The position numbers were made by a program, and so were the translations under genes. This document shows positions 6,799 to 12,073 of a DNA stretch of 12,073 bases, one piece after another (position 1 is the first letter of the stretch; every line of letters begins with the position of its first letter). The notes beneath the pieces were generated by a model that saw nothing but the letters and a program-made list of their open reading frames with translations, was not told the origin of the DNA and did no database searches. The DNA comes from Chloroflexota bacterium (lineage in GTDB: Bacteria > Chloroflexota > Dehalococcoidia > SM23-28-2 > RBG-16-64-32): contig VBJS01000202.1 in NCBI GenBank assembly GCA_005880055.1, positions 1 to 12,073 of the forward strand. Reading direction: 5' to 3'.

Positions 6799-7677
6799 CT
6801 ACGAACCGACTATCTCCGCGCCGCGCTCCGTTGGGCGCGTAATTATCGTCTCGCCCAGCGTATTTCGGCCCCGGGCGCATTCGAGCATCGTCGCCGCGAT
6901 CGCCTCCTCGTTCGCCGAAGCCAGCGCGCAAATCGTGGAGCCGCCGCCGGACAGGTAAGCGCAGTACGCGCCGGCCTTTTTCGCTGCGGTGAAAATGTCG
7001 TACATCGCAGGGAACATCTGGGAGCGCGCAGGCTGGTGCAGGCGGTCGTCCGTGGCGGCGTCCAGCAGGTCGAAGCGCCTGGCGCCCATCGCGGCGACGA
7101 GCAGCGCCGCGCGGCTCGCGTTGTGGACGGCGTCGGCGCGCGAAAGGCTGCCGGGCAGCACCTTGCGGCTCTCCTTGGTCGACATCCGCAGTTCGGGGAT
7201 GAAGAGCACCGCGGACAGCCCATCGGGCAGCGCGACCGGTGTGTGAAGCACTCGCCCGTGCTCAATAGCGCAGACCTGCAGGCCGCCGAGCAGGGCTGGT
7301 GCGACGTTATCGGCATGCCCTTCCAGGTCAGCCGCGATGGAGAGCAACTGCTCGTTGTCGAGCGGCCGGCCGGCGAGAATGTTCGCCGCCACGAGGCCGC
7401 CTACGCGAGCCAGGGCACTGGCGCCAAGGCCGCGCGCGATGGGGATCGAGCCTTCGTACTCGGCGCTCAGCCCTTCCGGTGGCGAGCCCCCGACCTTTTC
7501 GTAGAGGCGGTTGGCGGCGGTGAGCGCCATATGCGCCATCGGTTCATCGCGCTGTTCGCCGCGGACTGGGTTGAGCGTGATGGAGGCCCAGAGGTCAAGC
7601 GCCATGCCCAGGCAGTCGAAGCCGGCGCCCAGGTTGGCGCTGGTAGCGGGCACGCGAACGGTGAGGGAATCCGGCAT
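6799..7677 (-). CDS. thrB: Homoserine kinase (GHMP kinase family)
   Basis: Phosphorylates L-homoserine on oxygen with ATP, the step before threonine synthase. The 292-residue length is near the family norm. Motif 1 is PATSANLGAGFDCLG at residues 10-24. Motif 2, the phosphate loop, is P79-IARGLGAS with the usual GLGSS reading GLGAS (A86). The EGHADN segment is at 119-124. Motif 3, usually SGAGPT, is SGGGST at 243-248. The substitutions are mild and the rest of the protein is orthodox, so I expect an active enzyme. I chose the ATG at 7675-7677 because ThrB proteins begin a few residues before motif 1. A GTG at 7746, 3 bases after the stop of the upstream gene, would add 23 residues and allow translational coupling. 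Neither has a good Shine-Dalgarno sequence. A promoter-like element just upstream may make the mRNA leaderless. lysC follows after 119 bases. Confidence 0.95.
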   Translation of the reverse strand: MPDSLTVRVPATSANLGAGFDCLGMALDLWASITLNPVRGEQRDEPMAHMALTAANRLYEKVGGSPPEGLSAEYEGSIPIARGLGASALARVGGLVAANILAGRPLDNEQLLSIAADLEGHADNVAPALLGGLQVCAIEHGRVLHTPVALPDGLSAVLFIPELRMSTKESRKVLPGSLSRADAVHNASRAALLVAAMGARRFDLLDAATDDRLHQPARSQMFPAMYDIFTAAKKAGAYCAYLSGGGSTICALASANEEAIAATMLECARGRNTLGETIITRPTERGAEIVGS

Positions 7678-7685
7678 CTGCGCCA

Positions 7686-7714
7686 ATCGTATCCAACCGC
7701 CCGGCGCGGGTCGA
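7686..7714 (-). promoter_or_regulatory. Candidate promoter placing thrB transcription start at its ATG
   Basis: On the minus strand TCGACC (7709-7714, 4 of 6 to -35) and TACGAT (7686-7691, 4 of 6 to -10) are exactly 17 bases apart. The -10 box ends 8 bases before the ATG at 7677. The spacing would give a leaderless mRNA, in keeping with the missing Shine-Dalgarno sequence. The matches are moderate and chance is possible. Confidence 0.3.
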
Positions 7715-7749
7715 ATGATCGGGCGGCCAACGGAATGCAAGCCCACCTG

Positions 7750-8286
7750 TTAGGGCAACGCTGGGCGGTTGGTGATGCCGTATGCGTAGCGATAGAGGGC
7801 ATAGTTCTCGAGCACCACCTGGACGTAGGTACGGGTCTCCGGATAGTCGATCGTCTCCAGGAGCAGGTCGTCGTCATCGCCGGCCGCTTCTTGCCAGCGG
7901 CCGGCGTTGCCGGGACCGCCGTTGTAGGCGGCGAGCGCCGCTGCAACGCTGCCGCCGAACGCATCGAGCTGCGATTTGAGGTAATGCGCGCCGTAGCGGA
8001 GACTGACGCCGGGCTTGAGGAGGGCCGTGTCGCGGAAATCGCTGTCGCCCAGCTCAGCGGCAATCTGGCGGCCGGTGGCGGGGATCACCTGCGTGAGCCC
8101 GAGGGCGCCGGCCGGCGAGGCGGCCGAGGCGTCAAAGAAGCTCTCCTGGCGGACGAGCGCCAGCAGCAGGAACGGCGAAACGCCGGCTTGCGAAGCTGCA
8201 GCTTCAACGGCCGCGGCGAGGGTCCGATTGCCGTCCGGCCAGCGCCTGCGCTGCGCGTGCGGCCGGACGGACGCGCCCCGCGCTCT
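7750..8286 (-). pseudogene. SLT catalytic domain of the lytic transglycosylase, out of frame with its N-terminal part
   Basis: This frame encodes the C-terminal lysozyme-like domain of a soluble lytic murein transglycosylase, which cleaves the MurNAc-GlcNAc bond in peptidoglycan. Homology starts near 8220 (VEAAASQAGVSPFLLLALV). The catalytic Glu is in RQESFFD (codon 8143-8145). Family blocks GALGLTQVIPATG, YGAHYL, AALAAYNGGPGNAGRW and a final ETRTYVQVVLENY follow. The stop is TAA at 7750-7752. Between the upstream in-frame stop (8287-8289) and the GTG at 8086-8088 there is no ATG, GTG or TTG. The only usable start therefore lies after the catalytic Glu, and this cannot be an independent complete gene. 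It must once have been joined to the TPR part upstream in the +1 frame. It is either a real frameshift or a sequence error. Confidence 0.85.
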
Positions 8287-9907
8287 TCATCGCCCGCGCC
8301 ATCCGGTACAGGTCCCAGGGCGCGGGTGAAGAGTCGATAACCTGGTCGAACTGTTCGTCAGCCTCGGCGGCGAGCCCGGCGCCGAGGAGTTCCACGGCCC
8401 GGCGCCAGCCATCTGACTGGAGCCGGGAAGCGGCCGTCGGCGTTGGTTCAGCGCCGAACGCGGCCGCCAGCCAGGCTTCTGTGCGCGCGGGATCAGGATT
8501 CGCGTCGGGGAGGGTCGGGGGGTCGGCGGCCGGCGTTGCAGCGGCGGCCCGGGCGCGGGCGCGCAGGCCGTAGTAGGACAGCGGCGCTGCCGTTTCCGCC
8601 GCGCGGAGCTCCGCAGCCTGCAGGCCCGCTTGTCCGGCCGCGCCCTCGGCGCGGGCGAGCCAGAAGTGGCCACGCGCCTTGTCCTCCACCGCGGTTGCCG
8701 CGCTCAGATAGCGGCTCCAGAGACCGGCGGCGTCGCCGGGCCCGGCCTGTCGATAACGTATGAGGCCCGCGCGGAACAACCCCTCGGCGGCGTGATCGGA
8801 GCCCGGCGCCGCTTCAAAGACGGCTGAGTAGTGCTCCACGGCCTCGTCCGGGCGCCCGGCGGCTTCGAGCACCGTCGCACTGTCCCAGTAGGCGTCGCCC
8901 AGGAGAGGGTCGCCGCTGCCGTTCAGCGCGGTAATCGCGGCCGTGTACTCGTTGAGCGCTCCATCCGGGTCGCCCGCGCGCTCGGCGAGGATCCCTAGGT
9001 GATAATGCGCATCGCCCTGCACCTTCGGGTCGCCATCGGCGATCAATGCCTGGTAGGACGCCGTCGCCTCGTCATTCAAGCGATTGCGGAACTGCACGTA
9101 TGCCCGCTCCGCGGGCGTACCGATGCCCGGGTCCTGCAACGCTTGGAGCGCCCGTTCGTGCGAGGGGTAAACCGCAACTAGCGACCGCAGGGAGGTCACG
9201 TACGTCGAAACGTCCCCGCCGGCAGCCGCCAGCTGCGCCCCCTGCCATAGCGCTTCGCCCCGGTCGGTGGAGGTTGCGCCGTGCTCCACCAGACGTTTGT
9301 AAGTGGCAGCGGCGCCGTCCGTCTCGCCGTTCGATTTCTGGTATCGGGCAAGCGCGAAGAGTGCGTCCGTCTCGCTTTGGGGCGGCAGGCCTGCGGTCAG
9401 CGCGGCGGCGGCGAGGCGCTCAGCGGTAAGCGAGTCCTTGTTGCGAGAGGCGATGTCCGCAAGCTTCAGTTGAGCGTATGGAAGCGCTGGGCCGCGGGAC
9501 TGCACGTACTTTTCGAAGGCGGCCTTCGCCGGGGCATCGTGCCCCTGGGCCAACTCGCTATAACCAAGCAGGAGGTAAGCGCGGCGCTGCGTCTCCGCCG
9601 GGGGGCTACTTTCCAGCAGGGCGCGGGCGTTGCCCGCCGCGCCATGTTCGTCGCCGCCGCTGTAGGCGATCCGGGCCAGCTTAAGAGCCGCTTCCTGCTT
9701 CTGGGCCAGCGATCCCGAAGTCACCGCATTGGAGTAAATGACAGACGCGGAATCCGTATCACCCTCGGCGTACATGCGATCGGCCAGTGCGAGATCGATC
9801 GGGGTCCCGCTCGGGAGGGGAGAAGAGGGCGACCGATTGGAGCTTCCTGCACAAGCGGCAAGCAGGCCGGCGAAGAGGAGGAGAGAAACCAGGGGAACAC
9901 TCCGCAT
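8204..9907 (-). CDS. TPR-containing lipoprotein: N-terminal part of a frameshifted soluble lytic transglycosylase
   Basis: This 567-residue frame begins with a lipoprotein signal: a hydrophobic core and lipobox LAAC with the lipidated Cys at 19, so the product would sit on the outer face of the membrane. The rest is a helical superhelix of TPR-like repeats (for example SASVIYSNAV, GALNEYTAAI and EAVEHYSAVF). The segments APLSYYGLRARARA and APWDLYRMARAM are typical of the region just before the catalytic domain in bacterial lytic transglycosylases. The frame stops at 8204 after 13 unrelated residues, while the catalytic domain continues one base out of register from about 8220. The expected linker (usually with a YP-containing segment) seems shortened, hinting at a small deletion. 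I chose ATG 9907 because it places the signal peptide at the N-terminus. GTG 9994 and ATG 9961 would add 29 or 18 residues; ATG 9961 directly abuts GGAGG. No site is ideal. Confidence 0.85.
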   Translation of the reverse strand: MRSVPLVSLLLFAGLLAACAGSSNRSPSSPLPSGTPIDLALADRMYAEGDTDSASVIYSNAVTSGSLAQKQEAALKLARIAYSGGDEHGAAGNARALLESSPPAETQRRAYLLLGYSELAQGHDAPAKAAFEKYVQSRGPALPYAQLKLADIASRNKDSLTAERLAAAALTAGLPPQSETDALFALARYQKSNGETDGAAATYKRLVEHGATSTDRGEALWQGAQLAAAGGDVSTYVTSLRSLVAVYPSHERALQALQDPGIGTPAERAYVQFRNRLNDEATASYQALIADGDPKVQGDAHYHLGILAERAGDPDGALNEYTAAITALNGSGDPLLGDAYWDSATVLEAAGRPDEAVEHYSAVFEAAPGSDHAAEGLFRAGLIRYRQAGPGDAAGLWSRYLSAATAVEDKARGHFWLARAEGAAGQAGLQAAELRAAETAAPLSYYGLRARARAAAATPAADPPTLPDANPDPARTEAWLAAAFGAEPTPTAASRLQSDGWRRAVELLGAGLAAEADEQFDQVIDSSPAPWDLYRMARAMKSAGRVRPAARAAQALAGRQSDPRRGR

Positions 9908-9987
9908 GAGGTAGGCGATCCCGGTAACCGGTCGGGCTTTTCTTGGCTGAGCGGACCGCATCCTCCGCGCACCTATTACCGGCTTCG

Positions 9988-10017
9988 TTGACACCCTTCG
10001 AGGGCCGATGCTACGCT
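9988..10017 (+). promoter_or_regulatory. Candidate promoter for the 160-residue protein gene
   Basis: A perfect -35 TTGACA (9988-9993) is followed after 18 bases by TACGCT (10012-10017, 3 of 6 but with the key TA and final T). The transcription start would be near 10024, giving a leader of about 42 bases before the ATG at 10066. It overlaps an opposing candidate promoter. Confidence 0.45.
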
Positions 10018-10037
10018 ACGGTTCGGGCGCGGGTCAA
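10008..10037 (-). promoter_or_regulatory. Candidate promoter for the lytic transglycosylase gene
   Basis: On the minus strand TTGACC (10032-10037, 5 of 6 to -35) and TAGCAT (10008-10013, 4 of 6 to -10) are 18 bases apart. Transcription would start near 10001, leaving a leader of about 94 bases to ATG 9907. Its -10 box shares bases 10012-10013 with the -10 box of the plus-strand promoter, so both cannot be bound by polymerase together. Confidence 0.4.
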
Positions 10038-10065
10038 TCGTACTTGAGCGGCCCGCCGGGGTGGC

Positions 10066-10548
10066 ATGAACGTTCTTCGCTGCACGATCATCGACGAATC
10101 CGGCGGCGTCAGCTTTGTCACCCACGGCGATGCCTTGCCGGCCCTCGTGGCCGCCTGCACCGCCAACCCCCGAACGCTGGACGAGTTGCTCCAGGGAGCC
10201 GATGCCTATTACCACAATCTCGCTGATCATATTTCCGCCGCCCTGGCCGTCTTTGACGAGCACAACACCCCCGGCCACTACGAGTCCATTCATAAGGGCC
10301 TCACTACGATGCCGCGGCACAGGCAGCCCGTCTTCCGCATCGTGGATGACCTGACGCGCGAGGCGAGCCTGCGGCCGGTGAAGGCCGGGGCCGTCATCTT
10401 CAACCTGAAGGCCAAGCGCATTGTGCAGATGGTAAACAGCTATCGCGAAATCCGGCGCAGCGGTCGCGGCCGCATCTTCGATGGCTCGGCTCATACCGGC
10501 GCGGTGTTTAGCTACCGGCTGCCGGAAGAGTGGGCGCTGGTACCCTGA
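10066..10548 (+). CDS. Hypothetical protein, 160 residues, family not recognised
   Basis: A complete frame with coding character, standing alone between divergent and downstream genes. I do not recognise the family. The protein has no signal peptide or membrane segment, so it is probably cytosolic. The N-terminal 45 residues look alpha/beta (NVLRCTIIDESGG, then ALPALVAACTANPRTLDELLQGAD). The middle has a helical segment around DHISAALAVFDEHN. The C-terminal half holds VFRIVDDLTREA, AGAVIFNLKAKRIVQMVN and a basic patch YREIRRSGRGRIF. Two His-containing stretches (HYESIHKG and MPRHRQ) are notable but match no metal motif I know. The basic patch could bind nucleic acid; that is speculation. ATG 10066 is preceded by a G-rich GGGGTGGC too close for an ideal Shine-Dalgarno. 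A TTGACA promoter lies about 75 bases upstream. A hairpin follows the stop. Confidence 0.8.
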   Translation: MNVLRCTIIDESGGVSFVTHGDALPALVAACTANPRTLDELLQGADAYYHNLADHISAALAVFDEHNTPGHYESIHKGLTTMPRHRQPVFRIVDDLTREASLRPVKAGAVIFNLKAKRIVQMVNSYREIRRSGRGRIFDGSAHTGAVFSYRLPEEWALVP

Positions 10549-10891
10549 TTCTGCCCTGCCGGATCGCTTCTAGCGGCCGGCTTGCCTCCCGAAGCCCGCC
10601 ATATCAGGAGGAAGACACAGAAGAAACTATTGGAGCGCTCGCCGCGTTGTACCTTCGGAAACCAAAAGCGCTTTCGGGTAGTATCTGAGAAGCGGGCCGC
10701 ACCATCCTACCGGGTGGTTGGTCGCTCGTTTTCCGCGATTCCCCATCGGCGACCTAAGCGACCCGAGACCGGCCCGGATGGCGTACGCCCGGCGACTGAT
10801 CGCGCGCTCCTCCGGAATGTGCATCGCGGGGCTCGCGGAGAATCGAAGAAGAAAACCCTAGGCCTGGGAGGGCGTTATATTGGAGAGTGAA
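10549..10891. other. Intergenic stretch upstream of the LCP gene, hairpin-rich
   Basis: About 340 bases without a gene I can support. It contains the hairpin at 10558-10581 and a 16-base near-palindrome at 10662-10677 (one mismatched pair) that could be an operator. A seven-pair hairpin with a TACC tetraloop spans 10701-10718. A further inverted repeat pairs GGTCGC at 10720-10725 with GCGACC at 10749-10754; GCGACC occurs again at 10758-10763. A frame of 102 residues on the plus strand spans the region but starts with TTG in the hairpin and has a basic, low-information sequence, so I left it out. No tRNA, RNase P, SRP or tmRNA signature is visible. I found no convincing promoter for the LCP gene; TATATT at 10876-10881 is too near its start and lacks a -35 box. 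Confidence 0.5.
10558..10581 (+). terminator. Possible terminator hairpin after the 160-residue protein gene
   Basis: GCCGG (10558-10562) pairs with CCGGC (10577-10581) and CGCT (10565-10568) with AGCG (10572-10575), with a three-base loop and a small internal bulge. It starts 9 bases after the TGA stop. Only TT follows, so it is a weak intrinsic terminator at best; position is the main support. Confidence 0.45.
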
Positions 10892-11686
10892 ATGCCGCCG
10901 CTGGACGGGGCGGCCCACGCGCGCGCCGAGGCCTTCGCCTTTGGCCGCCGCCACGTCAACCCCGTCCTCATCTTCGGTATCACCCTTTTTGGCCTGGGCG
11001 CTGTATACCTGGCGCTGGTAGTCGCGCTCCGCGCTCAACCGATCCTTTTTCCCGGGCAGCAGCCCGGGCTCGGCCCGCTGGCTCCGCTTGTGCCAGTTGA
11101 CCAAGAACCAGACGTCGCCGACGCCCAGCAGCGGATCAACATTCTCTTCCTGGGGCTTGACCTGAGACGGGACGAGTCAGATGACACCCCGGCCCGGACC
11201 GACACTGTCTTTGTTTTGACAATCGACCCGTATAGTAAAACGGCCGGCATACTTTCTATTCCGCGAGACCTCGCAGTGGATATCCCGGACGGCAGTGGAG
11301 GGGTGGTGAACGACCGCATTAACACGGCGTTCGAGCGCGGCGAGATGCGCAAGCCCGGCTCCGGCCCGGGCCTGGCAGTCGAAACAGTCGAGAAGATGTT
11401 CAAGGACGAAATCCACCAGGACGTGCCGATTGACTACTACGTGGTCCTCAACTTTAACAACTTCATCGATATCATCGATGAACTGGACGGCATCGACGTC
11501 AACGTGCCCGAATACGTGTACGACCCGGCGTATAACGACTGTGGAGTTCCTGCCCGGCCCACAGCACATGGACGGCAAGACGGCTCTTGCTTACTCTCGC
11601 CTGCGCAAGAGCGACAACGACTTCAAGCGCATCGAGCGCCAGCAGCTCGTGATGAGGGCGGTCGCGAAGAAGGCGGCGAGCCTTGA
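10892..11686 (+). CDS. LytR-CpsA-Psr (LCP) family protein, N-terminal part, frameshifted
   Basis: LCP proteins are membrane-anchored enzymes that transfer polyprenyl-phosphate-linked glycopolymers to peptidoglycan or related acceptors. Residues 1-20 are cytoplasmic, 25-45 are one membrane helix, and the LCP domain starts near residue 85 (INILFLGLDLRRDE). Catalytic-site blocks are present: ARTDTVFVLTIDP, GILSIPRDLAVDIP and VNDRINTAFERG. Homology runs to residue 216 (DPAYND, about 11539). After that the frame reads unrelated residues to a TGA at 11684-11686, while the domain continues one base out of register. The Arg-rich second half of the active site is therefore missing from this frame, and the product as written would be inactive. 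The ATG at 10892 has GGAG 6 bases upstream and is preferred over the TTG at 10880. The orientation is the same as that of the 160-residue protein gene. Confidence 0.88.
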   Translation: MPPLDGAAHARAEAFAFGRRHVNPVLIFGITLFGLGAVYLALVVALRAQPILFPGQQPGLGPLAPLVPVDQEPDVADAQQRINILFLGLDLRRDESDDTPARTDTVFVLTIDPYSKTAGILSIPRDLAVDIPDGSGGVVNDRINTAFERGEMRKPGSGPGLAVETVEKMFKDEIHQDVPIDYYVVLNFNNFIDIIDELDGIDVNVPEYVYDPAYNDCGVPARPTAHGRQDGSCLLSPAQERQRLQAHRAPAARDEGGREEGGEP

Positions 11687-12073
11687 CTGGTTGGTAAAGG
11701 GCAAGGCTCTTAGCCTCTACAATGAGTACAAAGATTCCGTCAAAACAGACATCGACAACGTGCATGCAGTTACCTTAGCTGTGACTGCGCACGGGATAAA
11801 CATCGACAACATCCGCACGGAGTCTCTGGGCGAGGCCGTTTACCCGTGCCCCTACTCCCGCTGCGGCGGGGCCGCGATGCTGCTGCCGCTGCCGGACAAG
11901 ATCGCGGAGGTCTATGCGCGCATCTTCGGCGATAGCCGCATCCAATCGGAAGCAGCGACGGTGAAGGTACTGAACGGCACCCATACGCCGAACCTGGCCG
12001 GCGACTTCGCCGCATACCTGCGTAGCCAGGGAATACCGAAAGAGAAGGCCCTCACCGACGAGTACGTGGGCGG
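11541..12073 (+). pseudogene. Rest of the LCP domain plus LytR_C domain, out of frame; runs off the window
   Basis: From 11541 the +1 frame continues the LCP domain: VEFLPGPQHMDGKTALAYSR, then RLRKSDNDFKRIERQQ. This is the conserved Arg-rich block that in studied LCP proteins contacts the polyprenyl phosphate head group. A helical stretch follows, and from about 11958 comes a LytR_C-type domain (TVKVLNGTHTPNLAGDFA), open at the window end. A Cys pair (YPCPYSRCGG) lies between the two domains. There is no start codon with a ribosome site at the head of this frame, and the LCP domain is split mid-fold, so this is not a second gene. Compared with the family a few residues seem to be missing at the junction, which favours a small deletion; an assembly error is equally possible. 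Confidence 0.85.

Noticed and set aside
6680..6800. Lysine riboswitch or T-box ahead of lysC
   Set aside because: The gap is only 119 bases, shorter than the lysine riboswitch, and I see none of the conserved cores or a T-box AGGGTGG-type sequence.
7744..7746. GTG start for homoserine kinase 3 bases after the transglycosylase stop
   Set aside because: It would add 23 residues not expected in the family; the ATG at 7677 gives the usual N-terminus. Coupling remains possible.
8220..8235. Programmed frameshifting as an explanation for the split transglycosylase
   Set aside because: The bases around the junction (GGACCCTCGCC) give no convincing heptamer or P-site slip, no strong stimulatory structure was evident, and linker residues appear to be missing.
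6721..8340. Long open frame (539 codons) on the plus strand, antisense to thrB and the lytic transglycosylase
   Set aside because: It is the shadow of two real genes in GC-rich DNA; the translation is Arg/Gly/Ala-rich with no recognisable fold, while the minus strand encodes clear ThrB and SLT motifs.
10600..10640. RNase P-like core (GAGGAAG…) in the intergenic stretch
   Set aside because: Only a few bases match; the paired P4 strand and other conserved blocks are absent.
10582..10890. 102-codon plus-strand frame before the LCP gene
   Set aside because: TTG start directly after a hairpin, no ribosome site, basic low-information protein; the stretch looks like leader sequence.

Overview
The window reads as a high-GC bacterial chromosome segment, most likely from an uncultured Chloroflexota (perhaps Dehalococcoidia-like) genome. 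That placement rests on three things I recognise from memory rather than by search. First, the large secreted protein at 1229-5287 has a C-terminal tail (…ITDITSFLAP…RRLD…CPWPP) that I associate with secreted proteins of that phylum. Second, the lytic transglycosylase has the TPR-lipoprotein-plus-SLT form. Third, an SLT / thrB / lysC cluster sits beside an LCP (LytR-CpsA-Psr) gene. I see no tRNA, rRNA, CRISPR array, insertion sequence or phage gene.

Layout: (1) 2-631 (+) is the C-terminal part of a leucyl aminopeptidase (M17), cut by the window edge. (2) 632-1228 is mostly non-coding, with one possible 69-residue minus-strand ORF (794-1003) behind a good Shine-Dalgarno sequence and a hairpin at 1071-1092. 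(3) 1229-5287 (-) encodes a 1352-residue secreted mosaic protein: signal peptide, an immunoglobulin-like segment, a GH5/clan GH-A catalytic domain with both catalytic glutamates, seven PD40-type propeller repeats, thrombospondin type 3 calcium-binding repeats, a beta-rich domain, an Asp-rich calcium-binding-like segment and a dockerin-like tail. (4) 5462-6679 (-) is aspartate kinase with an internal in-frame start for a beta subunit at 5944. (5) 6680-6798 holds a perfect 11-bp inverted repeat around smaller competing hairpins. (6) 6799-7677 (-) is homoserine kinase. (7) 7750-9907 (-) is a soluble lytic transglycosylase whose TPR and catalytic halves lie in different frames. (8) 9988-10037 holds two overlapping, oppositely directed candidate promoters. 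(9) 10066-10548 (+) is an unrecognised 160-residue cytosolic protein. (10) 10549-10891 is a hairpin-rich intergenic stretch. (11) 10892 to the window end (+) is an LCP-family protein with a LytR_C domain, also broken by a frame change near 11540.

How the parts fit: lysC and thrB are the first step and the homoserine-phosphorylating step of the aspartate pathway to lysine, threonine and methionine. No homoserine dehydrogenase or threonine synthase lies between or beside them here. The lytic transglycosylase (peptidoglycan cleavage) and the LCP protein (attachment of wall polymers) are cell-envelope genes. The GH5 mosaic looks like a secreted or surface polysaccharide-degrading enzyme. Both envelope genes carry a +1 frame change, while the complete metabolic genes (lysC, thrB) and the visible part of the aminopeptidase gene are open. 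That is either real decay or sequence/assembly error, and read data would decide. I found no defence or other obviously novel multi-gene system. The most interesting items are the mosaic glycosidase, the two frameshifts, the internal start in lysC, and the inverted repeat between thrB and lysC.
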